DNA of 40,000 nt from Tubiluchus corallicola (taxonomy: Eukaryota > Priapulida > Priapulimorpha > Priapulimorphida > Tubiluchidae), in the NCBI GenBank assembly GCA_030141605.1, contig JAQGDQ010000061.1, positions 307,496 through 347,495 of the forward strand, read 5' to 3'. A program made the position numbers and the translations under genes. Every line of letters starts with the position of its first letter. Position 1 is the stretch's first letter. This document shows positions 35,901 to 40,000 of the stretch, one piece after another. The notes under the pieces were generated by a model. That model was not told the DNA's origin and made no database searches. It saw nothing but the letters and a program-made list of their open reading frames with translations.

Positions 35901-38900
35901 TGATGGACTCATTGCCTTGAAGGTTCTGAATGTAAGCGGTTCGAACCTTGATTGCGAAGTTCAAAATGGTGGATTGTTGGGCAGTAAGAAGGGCGTGAAT
36001 TTAGCAGGTATTCCTGTTGATCTTCCAGCACTCTCTGAGAAAGATAAATCTGATTTGGAATTTGGCATGAAGCAAGGGGTTGATATGATTTTTGCGAGTT
36101 TTATTCGCAACGCTGATGGCATAAATGCCATAAGGGAAATCTTGGAAGGCAAAAATATAAAAGTTATTGCTAAAATAGAAAGCCACGAAGGTGTCAACAA
36201 CATTGATGAGATTATCGACGCGGCTGATGGGGTAATGGTTGCCCGTGGAGACTTGGGCATCGAGATTCCCGCGGAGAAGGTGTTTCTTGCTCAGAAGATG
36301 ATCATTGCTCGTTGCAACAGGGCTGGCAAACCTGTCATCTGCGCTACACAGATGTTAGAATCTATGGTGAACAATCCGCGACCAACGCGTGCTGAGGGCA
36401 GTGACGTAGCTAACGCCATCTTGGATGGTGCGGATTGCGTCATGTTGTCAGGGGAGACAGCCAAAGGGAAATATCCAGTGGAAGCAGCCAGAATGATGCA
36501 CGCCATTTGCAAGGAGGCAGAGGCAGCTGTGTATAGCAGACACTTGTTTGATGAGTTGAAGCAAATGACCCCTTTGCCGACCGATACGGCTCACACCATA
36601 GCCATTGCAGCGGTCGAGGCCTCATTCAAGATACAAGCTGTCGCTATTATATGTCTCACAACTACAGGTAGATCAGCATATCTTATTGCGCAGTACAGAC
36701 CTCAGTGCCCAATCGTAGCTATCACAAGGAATCCTGAGACAGCCCGACAGGCGCACCTGTATCGGGGCATCTTCCCGTTCCTTTGCACTGCAGCACAGCA
36801 TTCAGACTGGACCACTGATGTAGATAATCGCGTGAAAGGGAGTATAGAAGAAGGCAAGAAGCATAAATTTATCAAAAAAGGTGACCCACTGATTTTGGTG
36901 ACTGGATGGCGAAAGGACGCTGGTTATACTAATACAATGCGCATCATTTATGCTGATTGAACGAAAAAATCGATAAATATGTAATATGTTTAAGTATAAA
37001 TCAGTTTTCTATGCTTTCTGCTAGTTTCATTTGTGATTCAATCATGCAATTTTTTTACATTGTACAAGAAACATTTATTTCCTACCGAACTCAGATTGCT
37101 ATAATTTAATTTTACTAGGTCGGATAGTATTTTTTGTATTATTCTACCTAGGATAGATAGGTTTTTCCGTTGTTATGAATATGAATGTAATCGGCATAAG
37201 GTTAAGGCTCTAATGAGAAATAGTCGGTTGATGTCCTCTAACTGCATTAACTGCACTTGCAATTGAGATTTATTTATAGTAAACGCAGCTTCCTCATCTT
37301 TTACTTAATTGCTCTCCGTATTCATTTAAAAAAGCCTCTCCTGTCCTCCCCTCTCAAGGAAAAACGTCAAACTTAAAGCAACAACCCGTATTCATTCACT
37401 ATTAAAAATATTGACTGACGAGGAAGTGTTTAAGAGGCCATACACGTAGCACAGACGAAATGTCTTATATATGAGTATATCACTTCTTGCGCATAAATAT
37501 AAATAACAACGAAAACAATAGAAGCAAACTTACGTTAACCACTTCTACTTCTTTAAGAAGCCGCTTTAATAAAAATTCTAGCTCTGTAGTGCCTGGCGCT
37601 GAACCCACGAAATGATAAAACACGTGCCATCCACGTGAACCACCTCTGTAAAGTAAAAAAATCAGTAATGTTAGTCATGTCAGTTACGCAGTTACAGTAT
37701 TAAAGTGCGCTATAATTAAATTAACTGTCATTATATTATGGCTTATGGACTTTAGTCTATATTTTAACACATCGCAAAAAATAGTTTAATAATGAATGTT
37801 AGTGCGTCACACGTAACAAATTTCTAAATTGGATTTTTCTACTTTGAAATGCGTTTTTAAAGATAGTGCTATTGGTGCCGATACTGTAATTGTTTTTAAT
37901 GAGAATGGTGATAAGGAGGACGATCGTATTATGGACGACTATAACAGTCCATCTGCGGAACAAGATCCCTATATTCAGATATATAGCAACATGGAACAAA
38001 CACTTGTTAGTGCAGACATGCTACCCGTCAATTCAGTAAACATTTCCCATATAATAATTCACTGATCTTGTTTCGGGTTGGAAAATTTGGGTGCAGATTT
38101 GCTTCTAACCTTATAGTCAATAGTCACACAGAGAGGATATTTGCGTTTGCGCATGTCTGAAATTCTGTGTACCGTGGTTATCAGGTTGAGTACAAGGTGC
38201 CTTCTGTGACCGCCCAGGCTTTTTGTTCGTTAGGTTAGACTGTTCAACATACCCCTGTTAAGTAACATTAGGTTTTGGAAACATAAGGTATGGTACGTTT
38301 TGTTTTTGATGTTCCTCAGCTTTACATAAGTAAGTTATGTGCCCGTTTATTTTTGTTGCTTGTAGTTAGACAACTCGGCGTCTATTCCTGCAGATCCAAG
38401 TGAACAATCGTACGTTACACTTGCCATTGATGGCGAGGTGTACAGCAAAACAATATTGACAATGATGGTGATGACGATAATGACAACGGCGACGATGACA
38501 TGCAGTTATGGGGAGCATTAAAGGTAATGATGAAGATGACGATGGCAATGATATTTATAATGTTTTAAATATTTTCCTGTGTAAAACAGGCTTCATCCGT
38601 TCTATTGGGCAAGCTTTGACATATTAGATTTTAACTGCCTTACCCAGGGATTTGTTTATTAATTGCTTTTGCTTCTATAATGTCGGTGACTTTTGCGATA
38701 ATAGATGATTTTCCCGATCCAGGACCTCCAACAAGCATCAAAGGTACGTCGGTTCCAACCCCTGTCACGTAGTTTAAGATCTATGAAAAGAAAACTGAAC
38801 GTAATCTAGATAAATCTGTAAAAATAAAAATTACATTCAATTTTTTAGTGAGCGTAAATAAACGTTTGCTATTACTTTTGCTACTAATGCTGATGTTGTT

Positions 38901-39275
38901 GAAGCTGCTGATGTTTCCACTATTCTACCACTATTCCAGTTTGAATAAACGTACTTGCTTGTATATCTTAGGCAACCCCAGGGATGATGGAGCTCAGCCT
39001 ATCTTAAAAATTAGCTTCTACTTAGCACTGGGCAAACTTGCTAATGATTTTTTGGGAACACTGGCTTTTCAGAACTATTATATAACAGATATAATGACAT
39101 ATTTGAAAACATTTATGGGGTGCACTGAGTAAGTATAATATATATATATATAATATTAATATAAATGGTAAAATTAAACCAAAACCGGTCTCAATGTTAA
39201 ACTGTAGGTCAAAACAACCTATTCTTTAAAATATTGAAAGGAAACATACTATTTTTTAAAGAATGCCTTACGTGA

Positions 39276-39306
<31 letters not shown>

Positions 39307-39785
39307 TTACCACACAAACGCAATTTAACGTTCGTGCCACTAGTTCCTCGCTGCTACATGTATGCAAAATTCGCTAATTAGATGGGCACTAGCGCCTGTA
39401 TTTTGGAAAGCGTTGCACAAAATACAGGTGCTGTACTCTCAGTTCACATGTGTTAGTTCATGACGAAAATACTGGGGTACTGCAGTAAATTTGAAATTTG
39501 AATTTTTATCTTAAAACTTTAAAACTCCGAGTTCTAGTACAGTACAGTGAATCTCTTACACTAACACTGTACTTGAAATATGAAAAATCATCCTGCCTTC
39601 CTTTAAAGAAAACATAATATTGATCCTAGTTATACTTCTGTTATGACAGCGTCTCTTCCTAAGACCATCTCAGCTTTGCTTTTCATGAATGATTCCTGTG
39701 CTTCTTTTGCTGCCTGATACGTGTCAAGTTGTTGCTTAGGTACCGGGTATTGGCGTTCGATGCGGTCCTTGAAAAACTCAAACAC
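23901..39785 (-). CDS. nephrocystin-3-like STAND NTPase with TPR region, 3' fifteen exons, 5' partial
   Basis: Fifteen exons join in frame to the C-terminal 777 residues. Numbering from the first visible codon: an NPHP3-type linker ends in LGRD (1-50). A P-loop NTPase follows, with Walker A GGPGSGKS at 68-75 (38729-38706) and a Walker B-like [10 protein letters not shown] at 160-169. Next are the winged-helix/STAND-type parts ([60 protein letters not shown]). A helical TPR-like region occupies about 489-777. The closest families known to me are nephrocystin-3 (ciliary inversin compartment, NPHP complex) and the invertebrate NACHT/TPR proteins annotated as DDB_G0287407-like; which is the true orthologue is unclear. 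The TPR part seems shorter than in human NPHP3. Introns host an antisense pyruvate kinase, a decayed exon copy and long microsatellites. The 5' exons lie beyond 40000. Confidence 0.88.
25590..25670 (-). CDS. nephrocystin-3-like exon 14
   Basis: 81 nt between TTTGCAG and GTAATT, phase 0 at both ends, 27 residues ([15 protein letters not shown]...). It joins exons 13 and 15 in frame. Confidence 0.8.
26170..26313 (-). CDS. nephrocystin-3-like exon 13
   Basis: 144 nt between TTAACAAAG and GTAAGA, phase 0 at both ends, 48 residues ([18 protein letters not shown]...), helical TPR-like. Confidence 0.85.
26562..26678 (-). CDS. nephrocystin-3-like exon 12
   Basis: 117 nt between ATTTTCAG and CAG|GTGAAT, phase 0 at both ends, 39 residues ([18 protein letters not shown]...). 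Confidence 0.85.
26824..26920. repeat. foldback with tRNA-like box A/box B words
   Basis: Arms 26824-26857 and 26888-26920 are inverted copies (GCCTAGATTTGAAC against GTTCAAATCTAGGC, extended with a few mismatches). Each arm contains GGTTCAAATCT-like box B sequence, and the loop contains GTAGCTCGTTAAGCAG, which resembles a tRNA box A. It may be a pair of tRNA-derived SINE heads or a decayed tRNA inverted pair in intron 11. It is not a foldable canonical tRNA by eye. Confidence 0.6.
27092..27224 (-). CDS. nephrocystin-3-like exon 11 (TPR)
   Basis: 133 nt between CGACAG and GAG|GTGAAT. The first base completes a Leu codon, then 44 residues with a TPR pattern ([19 protein letters not shown]). 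Confidence 0.88.
27721..28067. repeat. long hexanucleotide microsatellite (TTATCA)n in intron 10
   Basis: It starts as (TTA)n for about 50 bp, then about 290 bp of TTATCA units, with an internal block (about 27817-27857) where TTATCA becomes TTGTCA. All six frames stay open through it, so the long ORFs here are artefacts. Confidence 0.97.
28305..28423 (-). CDS. nephrocystin-3-like exon 10
   Basis: 119 nt between TTTACAAAG and GTAAGT, phase 0 to phase 2, 39 residues plus two bases ([15 protein letters not shown]...). Confidence 0.85.
28894..29075 (-). pseudogene. decayed duplicate of nephrocystin-3-like exon 6
   Basis: The segment aligns by eye with exon 6 (31934-32119) over its full length with roughly four bases in five matching. 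On the minus strand it still reads [17 protein letters not shown] and, after a shift, KSLADGLL. It has an internal in-frame stop, a small deletion/frameshift and further stops. Both the acceptor AG and the GTGAGT donor of the parental exon are gone. It sits in intron 9, downstream of exons 7-9. Similarity stops at the exon borders. Confidence 0.85.
29256..29520 (-). CDS. nephrocystin-3-like exon 9
   Basis: 265 nt between TTTTTCAG and AAG|GTAAGT, 88 residues after one completing base ([40 protein letters not shown]). This is the conserved helical stretch between NTPase module and TPRs in the family. Confidence 0.92.
29827..29938. repeat. (CAA)n followed by (CAG)n microsatellite
   Basis: About 85 bp of uninterrupted CAA, then six or seven CAG units, in intron 8. 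It ends about 30 bp from the donor of exon 8. Confidence 0.97.
29969..30125 (-). CDS. nephrocystin-3-like exon 8
   Basis: 157 nt between AATTTTCAG and AA|GTATGT, phase 1 to phase 2. It encodes [16 protein letters not shown] and [14 protein letters not shown], hallmark sequence of the family. Confidence 0.93.
30927..31099 (-). CDS. nephrocystin-3-like exon 7
   Basis: 173 nt between TTTCAACAG and AAAG|GTGCGT. It encodes [27 protein letters not shown] and [16 protein letters not shown] second possible donor 4 nt downstream would give a stop when joined to exon 8, so this one is chosen. Confidence 0.93.
31545..31680 (+). repeat. possible tRNA-derived SINE fragment
   Basis: AGCGGTCAAGTGGTCTAGGC resembles a Leu/Ser-type tRNA box A region, and TTGGTTTCTATAGC 40 bp later is a poor box B. 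Weak evidence from pattern only; it lies in intron 6. Confidence 0.25.
31932..32119 (-). CDS. nephrocystin-3-like exon 6
   Basis: 188 nt between CATTTTAG and GGA|GTGAGT, phase 0 to phase 2, 62 residues plus two bases ([41 protein letters not shown]). This is the parent of the decayed copy at 28894-29075. Confidence 0.93.
32222..32520 (+). repeat. possible tRNA-derived interspersed repeat
   Basis: GTGGGTTCGAATTTC (32265-32279) is a good tRNA box B match. It is followed by GC-richer sequence unlike the flanking intron (GAGGCCCCACAATC, GGTAGCCGAGAGACTG). No copy of it elsewhere in the window, so assignment as a SINE is inference. Confidence 0.3.
33152..33325 (-). CDS. nephrocystin-3-like exon 5
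   Basis: 174 nt between TTGTTTCAG and GAA|GTAAGT, phase 0 at both ends, 58 residues. [17 protein letters not shown] continues the Walker B strand from exon 4 (IIDAVNQ), then [12 protein letters not shown]. Confidence 0.92.
33555..33892. repeat. diverged direct repeat flanking a compound GAC/GAA/GAT microsatellite
   Basis: About 100 bp at 33555-33657 recurs, diverged, at 33797-33892; the last 45 bp (AAAGCGTTCTTCATTATC, then AATAACTGAAATTTCTTT) are nearly identical. Between them is a mixed GACGAC/GAAGAA/GATGAT tract. All of it lies in intron 4. Confidence 0.85.
33957..34064 (-). CDS. nephrocystin-3-like exon 4 (Walker B)
   Basis: 108 nt between TTTTTTCAG and CAG|GTTCAA, phase 0 at both ends, 36 residues ending [12 protein letters not shown], the acidic strand end of the NTPase. 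Confidence 0.9.
34933..35028 (+). repeat. perfect 48-bp tandem duplication upstream of pyruvate kinase
   Basis: 34933-34980 and 34981-35028 are identical. The unit contains ATGGCGTCGACGTAGTG, less AT-rich than the neighbourhood. The array ends about 365 bp before the pyruvate kinase ATG, so it may lie in its promoter or 5' leader; that role is inference. Confidence 0.95.
35395..36960 (+). CDS. pyruvate kinase, complete and intronless, nested antisense in an intron
   Basis: The last glycolytic enzyme (phosphoenolpyruvate + ADP to pyruvate + ATP), cytosolic. One uninterrupted frame encodes 521 residues from the ATG at 35395; the frame is open without ATG back to 35305. Active-site residues are all present: Arg68, Asn70 and Ser72 in VRLNFSHG, Asp105/Thr106 in [12 protein letters not shown], Lys260 and Glu262 in AKIESHEG, Asp286 in [13 protein letters not shown], Thr318 in CATQMLES. 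C-terminal blocks [37 protein letters not shown] and TGWR are intact. The effector loop reads LTTTGRS (421-427), where the FBP-regulated human M2 form has a Lys (KSGRS). The gene lies wholly inside intron 3 of the minus-strand nephrocystin-3-like gene. Lack of introns suggests a retrocopy kept by selection; no poly(A) tail or target-site duplication was found. Confidence 0.97.
   Translation: MPVDARHRHSAVGQFCEHITGFDHVANLTIYRIPHLIRKSAIICTIGPASRSVDTLKDLIKAGMNIVRLNFSHGSHAFHSETITNVRTALSAFKHENKPVAIALDTKGPEIRTGVLEEGPSATVNLEQRAKVKITTDMTYAEKCSKYVIWVDYKNITKSCKKNDTVFIDDGLIALKVLNVSGSNLDCEVQNGGLLGSKKGVNLAGIPVDLPALSEKDKSDLEFGMKQGVDMIFASFIRNADGINAIREILEGKNIKVIAKIESHEGVNNIDEIIDAADGVMVARGDLGIEIPAEKVFLAQKMIIARCNRAGKPVICATQMLESMVNNPRPTRAEGSDVANAILDGADCVMLSGETAKGKYPVEAARMMHAICKEAEAAVYSRHLFDELKQMTPLPTDTAHTIAIAAVEASFKIQAVAIICLTTTGRSAYLIAQYRPQCPIVAITRNPETARQAHLYRGIFPFLCTAAQHSDWTTDVDNRVKGSIEEGKKHKFIKKGDPLILVTGWRKDAGYTNTMRIIYAD
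37534..37645 (-). CDS. nephrocystin-3-like exon 3
   Basis: 112 nt between TTTACAG and AAC|GTAAGT. One base completes Gly, then 37 residues ([20 protein letters not shown], then [10 protein letters not shown]). HVFYHFVG is characteristic of the strand after the P-loop in the family. Confidence 0.9.
37863..38035 (+). CDS. unassigned exon-like block A, acidic with tyrosine motifs
   Basis: An open block between TTTTTAAAG and TCA|GTAAAC on the plus strand, inside intron 2 of the minus-strand gene. The translation is not low-complexity ([38 protein letters not shown]) and includes YxxI and YxxM words. Joined in phase 0 to block B it stays open. No family recognised. It could be the tail of a receptor, a transposon ORF remnant or a captured exon. 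Confidence 0.35.
38366..38521 (+). CDS. unassigned exon-like block B with YVTL motif, ends at a stop
   Basis: After a pyrimidine-rich TTTTTGTTGCTTGTAG acceptor the phase-0 frame reads [19 protein letters not shown], then AIDGEVYSK. It runs into a degenerate ATGACG repeat and stops at TAA (38519-38521). The first 28 codons look coding; the rest is repeat-derived. Confidence 0.3.
   Translation, partial: LDNSASIPADPSEQSYVTLAIDGEVYSKTILTMMVMTIMTTATMTCSYGEH
38644..38780 (-). CDS. nephrocystin-3-like exon 2 (Walker A P-loop)
   Basis: 137 nt between TTTTCATAG and CCTGG|GTAAGG, phase 0 to phase 2. It encodes [19 protein letters not shown], a perfect GxxxxGKS P-loop, then an Ala/Ile/Lys-rich helix. 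Confidence 0.93.
38975..39128 (+). other. unassigned open block with splice-like borders
   Basis: A plus-strand frame between TATATCTTAG and GA|GTAAGT reads [20 protein letters not shown], then [13 protein letters not shown] and so on. A consensus donor plus an acceptor make it exon-like, but no family is recognised and no partner exon is seen. Intron 1 of the nephrocystin-3-like gene. Confidence 0.2.
39276..39305. repeat. (AAT)n microsatellite
   Basis: About ten uninterrupted AAT/ATA units in intron 1 of the nephrocystin-3-like gene. Confidence 0.9.
39636..39785 (-). CDS. nephrocystin-3-like exon 1 of those visible
   Basis: 150 nt between TTGTTACAG and GAA|GTATAA, phase 0 at both ends, 50 residues ([34 protein letters not shown]). 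In the family this charged helix and LGRD/IGRD motif precede the P-loop. More exons are expected beyond 40000. Confidence 0.85.
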
Positions 39786-39936
39786 CTGTAACAAGCAGAG
39801 GCTGACTCATATTCGTATTACAAAAATGAAAAAGGTGTAAGCGGAAATTGAATTAAAATCAATCACACGAACATTTTGCAATAATAATTTGAATGCAGTA
39901 CGTTCAAAAAGGAACTGTGCAGCAGAAATATAATAA

Positions 39937-40000
39937 CCACCACCACCACCACCACACCACCACCACCACAACAACAACAACAACAACAATAATAATAATA
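39937..40000. repeat. compound (CAC)n(CAA)n(TAA)n microsatellite at the window edge
   Basis: About 28 bp of CAC/ACC, about 20 bp of CAA and about 12 bp of TAA; it continues past the window end. Confidence 0.9.

Noticed and set aside
35961-36625. Minus-strand ORFs of 61-99 codons
   Set aside because: Shadows of the pyruvate kinase coding sequence.

Overview
This is animal (metazoan) nuclear DNA. It is AT-rich, the genes have GT-AG introns, and there is a decayed non-LTR retrotransposon and many microsatellites. The proteins are animal families: a myostatin/GDF11-type TGF-beta ligand, a sterol delta8-delta7 isomerase (EBP), a nephrocystin-3-like NTPase/TPR protein, pyruvate kinase, and a broken ZP/EGF-type secreted protein. 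An intact EBP argues against insects and nematodes, which make no sterols. The vertebrate-style exon layout of the ligand fits a slowly evolving invertebrate, possibly a deuterostome, but the species cannot be read from the window.

Layout. 1-6830 (+): the last two coding exons of a GDF8/11 ligand; exon 1 is not visible and probably lies upstream. A 5'-truncated, frameshifted CR1/Jockey-like retrotransposon (about 1735-3270) sits before the first visible exon. 6831-16000 holds no gene I can support; it has a long GA tract and one orphan ORF. 16002-19376 (-): a complete three-exon EBP gene of 230 residues, including a 37-nt microexon. 21906-22821 (-): a broken ZP-N/cysteine-rich gene. 23901-39785 (-): the 3' fifteen exons (777 residues) of a nephrocystin-3-like gene; its 5' end is outside the window.

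The nephrocystin-3-like gene is the richest part. One intron carries an intact, intronless, antisense pyruvate kinase (35395-36960), probably a functional retrocopy. Another carries a decayed duplicate of its own exon 6 (28894-29075). A third carries two plus-strand exon-like blocks with tyrosine motifs (37863-38521) that I cannot assign. Perfect or near-perfect tandem duplications of 48, 62, 66 and 117 bp, together with long microsatellites, show an active history of short-range duplication.

The genes are not a functional cluster. They cover muscle/growth signalling, sterol synthesis in the ER, a cilium-associated or STAND-type NTPase, and glycolysis. All exon boundaries were read by eye from splice sites, reading phase and remembered family similarity; no alignment was run.
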